From Plantago major (Eukaryota > Streptophyta > Magnoliopsida > Lamiales > Plantaginaceae), in NCBI GenBank assembly GCA_026545765.1, contig JAIFAC010000110.1, positions 62,001 to 126,000 on the forward strand: a DNA stretch of 64,000 nt. The letters are read 5' to 3'. Below, one piece after another: positions 10,601-23,074 of the stretch. Numbering within the stretch: position 1 is the first letter of the stretch; each line of letters opens with the position of its first letter. The position numbers and the translations under genes were made by a program. The notes under the pieces are model-generated. The model ran no database searches, was not told the DNA's origin, and worked only from the letters and a program-made list of their open reading frames with translations.

Positions 10601-13600
10601 GGCCCATATAGTTTGGTTTTATAGGTTAACAAAATGGCAAAAGACTTGGTGTCGGTCCAACCAAGCAGATTAGGTCGTATTTTATAAGCATGACACTCGA
10701 AGAAAGACTAATTAGGTATCAGTATTTATATCATCCTGTTCAGCGAAGATCTAGGTTACAGAGATGTTAAAGAGAACCAAAAATCTTGAATTGAAAAGGT
10801 TCATGGTTTATTACATAAGCTGTACTCCTGAAATACATAAAGAAACATAATAGAACTGGTACAGTAAACAAGTAATAGCAGCCTTATGCTTTGATCAACT
10901 CAACAAAATGCTCTTTTTAAAGTAAAGTACCTGATAAGAACCATAGCCATAGAGAAGTAGTGGGTCTGAACCGTCAAGCTTCACAGTATCTTTTCTATAA
11001 ACAACTGATATCGGTATCTGAGTTCCATCTGAGGCAGCAGCCCACTGCCTTTCAGTTACATAATTTACGGAATCAAAGCCTCCCAAGACCTGAATAATAA
11101 GTAAACAACCGTATGATATTTTAGTTTTTCAAAGTTCATATTAGGTAGATTAAAGAATTTGATGCCATCGCTTATGCAGATTTAACATTTGAATGATCTA
11201 TAGCATAGAAAGATTCGAGACTCTTATAAGCTTAAGCCCGGAACTAGAATTGTTAAGTAATTTTGCGGTAGCAGGACTTCAAAACAAATGGATGTATTTT
11301 ACTTCATCATGAGAGTTCTACTTCCATGATCCAGCATATATATGGCATATACTTGAAGCCCCCTCTAACAGAGATATAAAGAGAACATCATGAATGTGGA
11401 AGACAAGGATGACAGAACTCCTAGATATGCTCAGAAAGCCTGATTTGGCTCGTGAGAAAACACTAAAAGGATGAGTTTAGGAACCAAACAAGTTTGTACC
11501 CAGGTTGAAGGCTTTTGTGTGCATTGCAAAAAAAAAAAAAAAAAAGGGAGTGAAAACCCACCTAAGAGCATGTGTGACTTACAGATAAATATATATATTT
11601 TACCCAACAGAATGAAAACTTCAGTATTAGCATCTAATACTCCGGCAAGATCTGCGAAGAAGAGTCTGAAAGTAATAAGGCACATCAGATCTACAGTTTG
11701 TTGGTACAGTTGAAGTGATTAGGGTGGAGGAAGAAAGAATGCAGCTTGCTGTACTTGGGGAGGCAAAATGACATGATGACGAAATACGTTTTACGACTAG
11801 AGGTTCATTATGGAAGTCGAAATATGTCAACAGCCCTTATCCGTTAGCAACTATGTATATGATTTCCTAAAAAGCACACCCAAATTGTTAATGAGTTCGA
11901 TAAGATAACACAGCAACATATGCACAAAAAAACACAGAGAACAAAACGCTGGGAATATGCCTTATACATTTATTTTTCCAGTATATATGTTGAAGTCACC
12001 AAAATTAACACTAACACACTATACAAGTAACATAAGAAATCTCAGGGAAGGGGGGTGCTACATATACATTCAGACTACAATCCAAATCTCACCACCTAAA
12101 TAAATGAACCATCCCCATATCAGCTTTCAGGTTTATGCAGTTAAGTAATTAAACGACAACTAAAGCCATTGAAAATAGGACCTATATTAAGCTGGGAAAA
12201 TAGTGAAACTTGATCAAAACAATTTTCGCAATTAAAATTATAACACACCTCTTCAATCTTCTTGAGAACTGATATTCCAGAGTTCATATCATAATCATAT
12301 ACAGAGCCAGGTGTCTTCATGGAGCTATAATGGAACCTTAAAATACTGGACGAAAACTGTGACTCTGATGGATCCACAGAGTAAATTGGATCAACAAAAT
12401 CCACAGCTCGACCATGTTGAAGACACTCCAGTGGCTCTCCAACAGCTGGAAGTGTATATGTTGTTATTCTTGGCAAGCCGTCGACACGTTCACAAACCAC
12501 AAGGTGATTCCTAAATAACTGCATCTCCTGAATATTGACGCTGTGGTGAAGGCACAAAACATGTCAACCGAAGTCAGCATAAGGAATCAATGGTAGTAAA
12601 ATTGCAGAGCTATCCATAATCCCAGCACACACACAAGAATAGCTAGGAGGCATATTTCAATTCCATGAAAACTTTGGAGCTTCAACCTTTTTTTGTTTGA
12701 GATACAAAGCTCAGTGAGCATATTTCAGTCTATTGCATTTATGTGCCTATGTGCTCTGTTTACCTTGGCCGATGAGGAAGAATGATCTCCATATCTGATT
12801 TATTATCTAGTGGGCAAGCCAGTATTTCAGAATTAAAACTTTCATCGCTTCTCCTCTTAATAAAGAAGTGATTTCCACGATGACTTGCCGACGTGTCTAC
12901 GCCATCCACACGTGGTGTCAACTCAACGAGTCCTTTTCCAGGGTCTGAAATGTCTAGGTAAAAGACAAATCTCGTGAGTTTGCTCTCAGATGAAACAAAT
13001 AGAAACTTCTTGCTCTCAGAAACAGCAATCTCTAGAGAAAACATATCATCCTTTTCATGATAGAGACAGGAATCAGAAGATTGTTCCGTCCCAAGCTTAT
13101 GCAACCATGCCTGCCAAAAGCAACAAAGCGTGACTAATTGGCATTATATAATAAAAGGCCATAGTGAGTGATGACGTAATTCTTATTGGTGAAGAAACAC
13201 AGGAATATAAATGTTTGTGGCAAGAGAAAGAAATACTACTTCATCCTTCGTGAAGTAGTGTTTCTTTTCCATGACGTTCATGATAAGTGTCAGAATGACC
13301 GTGATTTATATGGGAACATGAACACCAGAAGCTGCTTTTACTCTCTCCTTCACCATTACCCGACAATCCAGCCTTTCAGGTTTATGTTCAACCACTTCCA
13401 AACCAAAATGCAAAAACTATCCAATTCTTACACCTGTACGAGAACAAATGTTGGCTCTATCCTCAACCCCACATTCAATTCACGTCTTCCTCTTCATCCA
13501 CCCCAAGTCCAACAAGATGTCAAGTGATCTCCTCACTTTCTTTTGACCATGGGGCCTTTTGATATTCTAATGGAGAAGCAAATTATGCATTCAGCTTAAC

Positions 13601-15964
13601 GGCATAACTTGCTTCTCAGTTAGGGGGTCTTATGATGTGAATTGCAATAGACTGCACACAAATAAGCATCTAACACTTCCACAGGGAGGATGATTGGACA
13701 GGTGTGCTAGATTTGATGTTACCAGTACAAATTGAGGCACACACTAAGTCATATGTCTAGATGGTAAAGAATAATGCAAAAGAAAAATAATAGGAACCAG
13801 GTACAACAACGAACAGCCCTTCCCTGCAATTGGACCGAATTTGATCACTTATTTACATCTGCAGGAAAAACCTTACTTATCTACCACAGTTAATCCTCAA
13901 CATAAAGTCATAATCACGGTTATGCTGGTAAACATTAATGAGTGAAAATCATGAACAGAAACAGTGTGCACCATGTAATGGCCCTTCCCCGCAAGTGCAC
14001 CAAATTCAATCATATAATTTGCACATTAAGAATAACCTATTTATCCATTCAAAAGAACCAACATATGATCCACATTAGGCAAACAACAGCAGTGCGCAGT
14101 TAAGCCTCAAGATTGATACCTTGTCTGGCCGGAGTATCTCATCTCTAGTTGTGTACACTAAAGCATTGTCACCTGCCCATTCAACATCTGATGTAACTCC
14201 AACAAGAGGCTTCCCAACAGGGGCTTGAGACTCAGCATCAATAACATAAACTGTGTAAGTTTCATCTCCTTTGGTGTCTTCTGCATAAGCTACAAGTTTA
14301 TTGTCTGGACTAACCTGGAAGAAAATGATATCAAGTAGAGAATGGAATACATTAAGATAAAAGCATTGCTAGAGGCAAGTGCTGAAGGGAAGGAAGAAGG
14401 AAAAAAGTGTTCTTACTCTGAAAGCACCAATAACATAAAATCCATGTTCCTGAGCTTTGACATTTTCATCAAGAAGAACATGCTCAGGGGATGCATCAGG
14501 TCCTGTTGGCATAGTGTCGTAAACGGATTCAGGAGTACCGCTGTTAGCTACATGCCGTCTGCAATGTTGGGCGTATTCCTTACCCTCTAAAGTCCTCTTG
14601 TAATAATAGTAAGGTCCTCTGCGTATTGGTGCTGATATGTCATCTTCTTTTACCCGGCCTCTAATCTCACTATAAATCTGATCTTCTAATTGTTTGGTTC
14701 CTGAGAAATAACATATTGGCTTTTAGTGGCAAAAGACAAGTGCACTATCCATAGCCTTCATTCACCAATAAAAGAAAATGCACATTAAATCAGAGACTTC
14801 CATATTTGGAAGACAATTGATAGTCATACTTACAATTAATATCCAGAAAAAATTAGAAATCAATGACGGAGCTTATGTAGTGATTCTGCAACCCGAACTA
14901 AGTGGAAAAGAAACAGTGACAATGAACACACGCTCCAAGCACATCAAGTTTTTACTACATGATTAGATTAAGCTCGAATGGTTAGGAAAAATTAACCTAG
15001 TTGGCTCTTCTAATTCAGATAGAGCTTGACTTGTACAATAATTGGTGGTTCACTGGGTGACAGAATCTAACCATGCGTATCCACAGGCATCCCGGTAAAA
15101 GCACTAAACAGTACATAAAGTACTACTTCCACATTTTTTTCTGCCATTGCACATAACTACTCAATGTCGTAACACAGTGTACATCTACTTTTTTGATTTT
15201 ATTAGTTATAAAATGTTTAATACTCCTATATAGGATTGATCCTCAGCTTATCATCTCAGAACATTATCGTCCACTTATTTATGAATAATAATCATCTAAA
15301 ACTCCTTGACTACAGCTTACAGTATCCACCAGAAGATTAATCTAATAGACCTGGTAGTATATAAACCCTGTGGCTGAAAACTTGAAATCAAATATTTCAC
15401 CCCAGAAGGTTGCTTAAATGTAGTGTCTGAATTAGTACGTATGGCAGCTCAATGTATGAATTTAAGAATTTTCAATCGTCTGCTTGATTCATTCCACAAA
15501 ATAAAACTGTACATGGTATTTAGTTCACTTCAACCACTCGTACTGAACCGAACAATGAAAAGCTCTGATTACAGGAACCAAATCACGAAAAAATTAAAAA
15601 TACACGCAGCATTTCAGCTCAAAATTGATGCATCAACAGGCAAGTAAAAACAAATGTCAAATATTGGGGATGGAAACATACCGGACATGATGTGATCCGT
15701 ATAGGCATTCTCCTCTCTGAGATGAACCAAAATCTCAGCATCTGTGCGAGAATCATCGCGAAGCCAGTAATAGTTATCGACTCTAACATCGCCGAACATC
15801 TCCATCTCGTGCTTCACTTTCTTCGCCGTCGGTGGTTTCATCGTCACTGCTGGTGGCAATATAGATGCTGCGATGCAGAAACTTCTTCTCTGAGGGGAAA
15901 CCCAATGTTTGAAAACTACTGGGATTTTGTTATGGTGGTTAACAAGTGTTGGGCATTTCAGCAT
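7668..15964 (-). CDS. oligopeptidase B-like S9A serine peptidase (prolyl oligopeptidase family), 11 exons
   Basis: Exons on the complement: 15682-15964, 14417-14700, 14120-14314, 12764-13110, 12249-12540, 10931-11089, 9528-9893, 8846-8911, 8704-8752, 7971-8094, 7668-7746. All junctions are GT-AG and all phases agree, giving 747 codons. The product resembles Arabidopsis At1g50380-type proteins. The N-terminus (about 40 residues, Arg/Ser-rich) looks like an organellar transit peptide, with a second Met at MKPPTAKK. The S9 N-terminal region (DNYYWLRDDSR) and the seven-bladed propeller follow. The C-terminal hydrolase carries the nucleophile in EGRSAGGLL, the acid Asp in the split codon joining exons 9 and 10, and His in GAGHFSKSGR. 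The catalytic set is complete. It likely cleaves short peptides after basic residues. A Helitron lies about 155 bp upstream of the ATG. Confidence 0.95.
7797..7830. repeat. Stowaway MITE end fragment
   Basis: TACTTCCTCCGTCCCGAA is the typical Stowaway terminus. No partner end was found nearby, so this is a truncated copy inside the last intron of the peptidase gene. Confidence 0.45.
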
Positions 15965-16118
15965 TTTTATGTTTGATAAGGTATAGTACTAATTTGAACC
16001 GAGCTCTTGCGTGGAGTGGACTACTTACTGGATAACTAATGAATTTAGGCCCATAGTAGTAATAACTTGAAAAATCCATTTTCGGTTGTGACAATTTTGA
16101 TTTTCATACCTTTAATTA

Positions 16119-16638
16119 CTAGTAAGTGACCCGTTGATACTCGACGGGTATAATGAAAAATAATGTCATTTGTAAAAATCCAGGTTCAAAGGCTTGCAAT
16201 GTTTCGATGAATAGCGAAACGCTCTATCCGTCGCTAATCCTTAGCGATTAAATCATTATTTAGCGACGGATCCGTCTTTATTTGCCAGTATTCTTGTAGT
16301 GGTACCGTAGCTTTTTATGCAACCTCCAGTGCATTTGAGTTTTGAACTCGTTTAGTACCCGAGACCGTTATTAACATTTATTGGTGGGTATGGTCTGAAA
16401 AAGTTGAGTATGAATCCAAACCATTCAGTCTTCTAAAAATACAAACTGAGATTAAATAATCTGTCAACTCATAACACATCATAAAAATAAAAATGTTTTG
16501 ACCAATCAGAATTCAAGAATTGGACATCAAGGAAACAAATGGACCAATAAGAGCTCTCTATTTTACCAAATAATTGTTTGAGTTGAACACTCTATAATGG
16601 CTCTAAATATTTTTTGATTAATGTTTTCACTATTATGA
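16119..16638 (-). mobile_element. short non-autonomous Helitron, 520 bp
   Basis: On the minus strand the element starts TCATAATAGTGAAAAC, preceded by A. It ends with a hairpin (stem ACCCGT / ACGGGT, 9-nt loop), then TCACTTA and CTAG, followed by T. That is the Helitron pattern: insertion between A and T, 5' TC, 3' hairpin then CTRR, no TSD. The 5' ~165 bp is related to two further copies at 20463-20620 and 21032-21196. It contains a CACTA terminus (16212-16301) and ends about 155 bp from the peptidase start codon, so it probably sits in that promoter. Confidence 0.65.
16212..16301. mobile_element. truncated CACTA transposon terminus inside the Helitron
   Basis: The segment has TCCGTCGCTAA, TTTAGCGACGGATCCGTC and the terminus TTCTTGTAGTG. 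These are the same subterminal words and end as the CACTA element at 23075-25788. Only one terminus is present, so it is a fragment, either captured by the Helitron or left after a later insertion and deletion. Confidence 0.65.
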
Positions 16639-16696
16639 TTCTTTACATGTTTCGGTAGAAATATTTTTGGGTGGTCCCCAAACTTTTTCACTAATA

Positions 16697-16917
16697 CTCC
16701 CTCCGTCCCAGTTTCATCTTCCCGCATTCCGTTTTGGGTTGTCCCAACTTCATCTTCTCATACCTTAAATTGGAAAATCTATCTACTACTTTATTCACTA
16801 TTTGTCATACTTTATCCACTCTCTTTCTTACTTTATCACCATCTCTCCTACTTTATTCAATTTTCTCTTAAAATTTGTGTCCGGGCCCGCGGAAAGATGA
16901 AACTGGGACGGAGGGAG
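16697..16917. mobile_element. Stowaway MITE, 221 bp
   Basis: Near-perfect inverted ends of about 26 bp, CTCCCTCCGTCCCAGTTTCA on the left and its complement on the right. TA duplications flank it at 16695-16696 and 16918-16919. No coding capacity. Confidence 0.9.
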
Positions 16918-16919
16918 TA

Positions 16920-18845
16920 TTATTCTGGACATGTTTTGGTGAAAAAAAATTCGGGCAGTTGAGAGGGAACAAAAAATTATTATATAAACTAACATAAACT
17001 ATTACGGCCCGATCGATGTAGTGTCTTGGTCTTGTTACATGGATGTGACACAGTTTTCAGCAGATACCCTGAACCGGACATAATTATTTTAAACGGGATT
17101 GTGCACGTTGGTACGAACAAAGTAGAACCCGTCCCGATTGAAATACTGTGTTTTTTAGGATTTTGTAATGTGTTTCATAATAATTTGTGCATCCAAGAAA
17201 GAAGTATGATTCTATTAAAAAATCTAACAACGGATCTCGAACTCTCGATTCGACCCATTCCTAAAATCTTGGTCGAAGTCTGGTTTTACATTTTCGAATC
17301 TAGTACGGACCATGTTCAACTAAAAGGCTCTAGATAGGGTCTGGGTGCCCATTATGACCAGTAAGTTGTCAATTCGTGATAGTGAATCTAGAAAATACAA
17401 CATATAATTAACATTGGGTGAATACAGGTGAGGATGGTGGATCTCGACGTGAAAGTGAGATACTGTCACTGGCTCTTCTTTATTGTCATAGCAAATTAGA
17501 CCAATATATGGGTGGTCTTGTAATGCTTCATCCTATTGTTGGCTAGAGTGGTTACCCAGGTACTGCTCTTCGGGTGATATTCTGACCCCATAAATCCACA
17601 CATTTCATTTTTTGCACACTGGAAGAACATATGAATGCCTCATCCAAGATTTATAATATTGTTCCAACGAAAGCATGCTTTTATGGATTTCTTATGTATG
17701 AATTCTCAAAAATAAAACTACACCATACTGGTATGCTAGCGATCTATCAATTTTTTTTTTTAAATTTGACACATTACATTCATCCCCTCTTAAATTATGA
17801 ACGTCCACGTCAGTAAATGCCTAACAGTGTCTACCCTTATCGTTAACGATTTGTTCGGTCCTAATACCATTTACAACACCCGTCCCCATGTGGGTCGGGC
17901 CCAACTTTACTCCTAATATGCTTTTCCCATGATATGTTGGCCCAAAAACCAACACGTGCATATTCTTTCCCGCGCACCCTGTTGTCACTCGTGCGCGCAA
18001 AGATAAACTTCTTATATAGTGGATCACCTACCCATACTATGATTGCTTTAGAGCAAGCAAGCCTAACTTTGAGTCCTTATGGGTGGTTCCCGAGAATAAG
18101 GGTGCACCTCTATGGTATAAGTAACATTCTCAATACTTTTAAACTCTCTGAAACTTTATGATGTTACATTTATCAAAATTGAATGGGGACTTGGTCTCCT
18201 GAGATTTGATCATCATCATAAGAATAAAAAGTTTTTTCCTTACATTAATTTTACATATCAGTTTTGCCTCGATGATATGTTTTTGCATCATCATGATCAT
18301 ACATGCATCCATCGAACCTTGAGCTCTCAAGAACTGCTGTGAAAACATCCCCGTGACAATTCTCAACACCATTCACCTTTGTAATGATATCCCTACTTGA
18401 GTACTTGACACATTCATCGGGCATTTTCGACATAACAAATTAATTATTAATCTCATCAACTACAACATTAGTCGATGCAAGAGAAAAATCGATGATCAGA
18501 AATATTCTGAGTCAAGTGATGGATCGGTTAAATGCTCCAATAATGACATATATTTGCTATCATAATGGTTGAAATAGAATTACTCATTTCTTAAATAAGT
18601 ATAGCATCGAGAATCTTGATATCAACACTGTCACTGATATGAAATATCCACTTAGCAAATTCTCTCGACATATGGCAAACCAGATTGGAATAATTTTAAC
18701 ATGAAATTAGAAAGAAAAAAAATACATATTGAATATAAAATAAATATAATTAATAACGTTATCGGTAATAATGTTATTATTTGTTCGTTTTTTTTATATT
18801 TACTATATACAATATTGCATGAGAATTACTCTAACTTAATATATA
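16920..18845. other. gene-poor intergenic DNA
   Basis: No intact gene. Several short frames exist without recognisable content. Parts such as 17030-17350 and 17820-18060 have higher GC and may be decayed retrotransposon pieces, but no diagnostic motif was found. Confidence 0.35.
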
Positions 18846-19132
18846 CTCCATTCGTACCACAACAAATGTCATGTATTGCATTTATATACTATGGAACCCC
18901 GACATGTCTCATTTTCTGGCAAGAATGTATCCCTCAAACTTACTTTTATTTACATTAAATATCATTACTTAGTTCATTTAATTAATCTAATTAATAAATT
19001 AAGCACCCAAATATTATAATCAACATAAATACAATTATAGACTCAAATCAAGATTTATTACTATGTTTCCAACTTCTTCTCAATCTATGGTGTACAGAAC
19101 GAACACGACATGCCATTTGTTCTGTAACGGGA
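18846..19132. mobile_element. possible diverged MITE
   Basis: The left end CTCCATTCGTACCACAACAA and the reverse complement of the right end (CCCGTTACAGAACAAATGGC) align imperfectly, and both continue into a shared CATGT/CATGTCG block. The arms are Stowaway-like but decayed. No clean TSD. Confidence 0.3.
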
Positions 19133-19186
19133 ATAAGAAAATGCAACTAAACAAATGGCACAAAGTATAGCTTATTTAAAGACCGA

Positions 19187-19327
19187 CCTACGTTGTTAAT
19201 AAAATTATTAATATTGTTATTAAAAACGTGTATGTTGTTAACATTGGTGTTTTATACCAAAAATTCATTTTATTTACAACGTAGACGTTTTTATCTATAA
19301 CATCAATAATTTTAGTGACAACATAGG
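19187..19327. mobile_element. foldback (hairpin) element, about 141 bp
   Basis: The two halves are inverted copies. CCTACGTTGTTAATAAAATT at the left matches CCTATGTTGTCACTAAAATT read from the right, and the similarity continues through AAAAACGT. RNA from either strand could form a long imperfect hairpin. Confidence 0.6.
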
Positions 19328-20462
19328 TGAATCCATAGATAACTTATGAATAGATGTTCTATTAGGAAGCTTACTCAGCAAAATAATTTAAAAATAAAAT
19401 AGAGGCATTATGAAAATATGTCTGTGAGGGACTTAAGGAGAATTAACCGGCTGTTTGGCACGCCATTAAGCGTCCACTAAAATTTAGTCTTCAGTTCATT
19501 CTTGTTTGAATTGTCATTTTTTTAGTTGGACTCTTACCAATTTTGATTTAACGAACTCAATTAAAATCTCCACATGATCTCCCAGACACAATTTTTATAG
19601 CTTTCACCTTTAAAGTTTGAGTAAGTCTCCTGAGAAACGGTCTTATGGAGAAACTAAAAGGGACGGACAAACATTACTGTTATATAAAAAAATATTAGAG
19701 AATTTATTAAGAACATCAGTGATATACATATACATAAAAAATGATATAAAATGTTCACTCATAAAACATTACTGATATTGTATAAAACATTATACATATG
19801 CACAAGAATATGAATCCGTCTCTCATGTCTCTCATTAATACACGTCTATTCAAACTTTATGATAAAGTTTTGACACTTTACTAAACATAAATTTTTACAA
19901 CTCAATTAAAATTTAATTACTATCCATCAGTTAAAACTCACTTAAAATTCGGTCAATTAAATTTGCACAACTCAATTAAACCAATTACTATTGAAATTAT
20001 CAAAATCTAGAATGACCCTTCACCACACATATTTTCCCAAAATTGAAGTTGGACTCATCATCATTAACAATTGATCATCAGTCAACAATCGACCTGTAAT
20101 ATATGAGTGAACAATTGCCTTTCCGAACTCTACAGTCTACACTTCTCTTCCTGCAGGCTGCAGATATGAGTGAATGAATGAAACATGGGGATTACCGAAT
20201 GTGATATTTAGGAGATATTCAAATGTAAAATGTTGAATTTTTGGACGTGGTGATTAGAATGGTTTAAACTAATTTAAATCCTCATTAATACAGTATTTTT
20301 TAAGATCTGAATTTGTCAACTTTTCTTAAAAATTCTCACAAAACAGAGAATTAAATTTATAGAATTGAGTTATTATGGTCTATTAAAATTTCCACGTTTA
20401 GCACAAAACAGAGAATTAAATTTGTACTTAGAATGTTTGCTTGATTGCACTTTTGTGCATAT

Positions 20463-20620
20463 CATAACACATCTCCAGGATTTAAAACCTTGACCAATCA
20501 GAACAAAAGAATCTAACAGTCAGCTAAATAATGGACCAATCACAATATAAGAATCTGCCACATAATTATTTGAGGTGGACATTTTAAAATGGCTCAAGTT
20601 GTCCACGAATTAAACTCTGC
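20463..20620 (-). repeat. Helitron 5'-region copy
   Basis: It shares with 16471-16638 and 21032-21196 an ordered series of words: CATAACACATC, GACCAATCAGAAC, ATGGACCAAT, ATAATTATTTGAG and ATGGCTC. Read on the minus strand this is the 5' part of the Helitron family. Its own 5' TC end and 3' end were not found. Confidence 0.5.
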
Positions 20621-21031
20621 ATGTATGATGACCAAATTTGAGTGAACTTAAAAACCAACTCGATCTTCTCAGTTATGATACATGGCAAATTTGAGTGCAT
20701 GATACACGGCAAATTTATAGGAGACGTCCCTCCTAGAATTTCTAAAGTCGAAATTGCAATTTCACAATTCAAATATAATGCAATATTTTTTTACATGATT
20801 ATGTAGGACACCTTAACCAAGTCTAGAACATCGCATAAATATTTCATTTTTTATCAGATTGCATCACCTTACCTTTAATACGTGAGAAGTAACACAAAAT
20901 GTTGTCTTTATGGTTAAAAATCTATTTTCCATGTTTAAGACAATTAAACAAATAAATGACCTGTTGAAATGCTACCTTCCAAAATAGAGAACCATTTTCT
21001 ACATAAAACGTAGTTTGAAGGCTCTGACTTT

Positions 21032-21196
21032 GTCCAGATCATACCACATCAGCAAAATTAGACCAATCAAAACAAAATAATTTAACAACCAAGCAAATGA
21101 ATTGACCAATAAGAGAATAGGATTTTGACAACTAATTAAATGATGTGGATAGCCTAGAATGACTCAAATCCTTTTTGGCTTAATATATGATATAGA
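21032..21196 (-). mobile_element. Helitron 5' end
   Basis: On the minus strand it starts TCTATATCATATATTAAGCC after an A, very close to typical plant Helitron 5' termini. It continues into the CCAATCA-containing block shared with 16471-16638 and 20463-20620. The matching 3' CTAG end was not found. Confidence 0.55.
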
Positions 21197-22139
21197 TTAC
21201 GGTCCAATTTTGATATATTTTGTTTCGTTTTTTAATTTTTATACTCCATTAGTCAAGTTATCTGAACCATTAATTTTGACTTGGAAAAATCCAATTTTCA
21301 TGCCTTAAATTGTGAAAGTTTTTATTTTGGTACATTTAGTTGTTCACAGAGTCTTAGAAAATACCAACTTATTAGATATACCAGAAAGACGGACTGATTT
21401 TCAATTTACCACACTTTCAATCAATTTTGCGATTTGTTGGGTCGGGTTATATAATTTCGAGGGTTATTGAGCATATCCATTTCAGACAAAATCAGAAATG
21501 AACCATCATTCTCAAATGAGTAAGTATAGTAAAAGGGAAGAATTTCCTAATCTATAGGAAAATTCGGTTTCACAATAAAGAACCGATTAAAAACACTAGA
21601 AACTGGTCAGTAACTTTTATATAAATACCCCAAACAAATAATGTTCTATCACAAAAATACATTCCACTCTACCTATTTCTCTATCTAAAAAAACTCATTC
21701 CCCCTCTCTCTCACATCCTCATCACCACGTCCTTTCACCATCATTGATTCACTATACCTTTCTCTTCTCCACCCTTTCATCAATCGAAACATTCAGAAGC
21801 TCAAACAGCTTCCCGATTAAACTCCGATATGCCGGCAGTACTCCACGAGCTCCTCCTCCTCATATGTTGATTCGCATCGAGTCGATTGACGGAGAAGATG
21901 TCGGAGTTCAGTATCTAACGCCGCCGCGGGTCTCGCTGCTGATCGGAATAGACTTCTCCCAATTTTCTATTACAACACGTAATTTCTCTTTCTGGACTTC
22001 TCTGAAAGACATAAGAAGGCAGGTTTGGACTTCTAGCTAGACTTCTCTTTGCATTTCTGCCCTTGCTGTTGTTGCTCGATTTGATTAGTTATTTAATTGA
22101 GCTGAATTGAGTTGGATTGTTTGTGTACACTTTGTTACT

Positions 22140-22990
22140 GTGAGATTGTGGATTTAGAGGTGAATGAGCTGATTAAAAAAGATGGATCGGTTTGGTTTTT
22201 GTTTTGATGCTCTGATTTGATGTTTCCAGATCTAAAATTCGTACAGTAAAAATCGAATAATTTCCGCAATCATGTTATATGTTGCTTTGTTATGGTTTTA
22301 AGAGTTGGTATCATAGTTTTAATCATGATTGTTGTGGTTTTAGCATGTGTTGAATGTTTCCGCCTGTTATTGTTTTAGGCATATGATATAGTTTCAAGAC
22401 GTATTAGTAGTTTGAAGCTGCAATGTTTTTAGCCTCCGGTGAAATATTTATGATTTTTTTTTTAGCTTTGTTATAATTTTAAGAAGCATTCTTATAGTTT
22501 TAAGATGCATAAGCATCAATCTCTGTTATTAACTTGTATTGCATGTTCGTGCTTTGTTATAGTTTTAATAGGTATTCTTGTAGTTTTAAGAAGCATTGTT
22601 ATGGTTTTAAGCATTAATGTTGCTATAATTAGCTTATGTTGAATATTTTTGCATGTTATTATTTTTTGCGCATATGTTATAGTTCTAAGACCTATTGTTG
22701 TCGTTTTAAGCATCAATGTCAGTGTTTTAGCTTATGAGAAATATTATGATTTGAGTTTTTGCAATTTTTTTGTTATAATTTTAAGATGCAGTGTTATGAT
22801 TTTATGTATTAATATTACTATTTTTAGCATGTTCCTGCTTTGTTATAGTTTTAAGATGCACTGTTATAGTTTTAAGCATCAATGTTACTGTTTTTAGCTT
22901 GTGTTGCATGTTCCTTCTTTTTCTTAAGCACCAATGTATTATAGTTTTGATGAGAGTTGTTATGGTTTTAACCCAGTCAGTGAATGTTTT
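22140..22990 (+). repeat. degenerate array of TGTTATAGTTTTAAGCATCA
   Basis: About 15-20 irregular copies of the word, with variants such as GTTATGGTTTTAAG and GTTATAGTTTTAAGATGCA. They are spaced 25-60 bp apart. It is the left arm of the Mutator-like element; the right arm (about 25950-26250) carries the complement. Confidence 0.7.
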
Positions 22991-23074
22991 AAGCAGGTGC
23001 TGATGAGGAAATCGAGTTTGAATATCTATTAAAGTGTCGCTGCAGTATTTGAGCAACAAGCAACAAAAGGCAGG

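Noticed and set aside
11431-11830. Frames within the peptidase intron
   Set aside because: They contain a poly-A tract and no conserved sequence. The flanking exons join cleanly in phase without them.
22140-22990. CRISPR-like appearance of the regularly recurring short word
   Set aside because: Spacing is irregular, repeats vary, the context is a plant transposon arm, and the opposite arm carries the inverted array.
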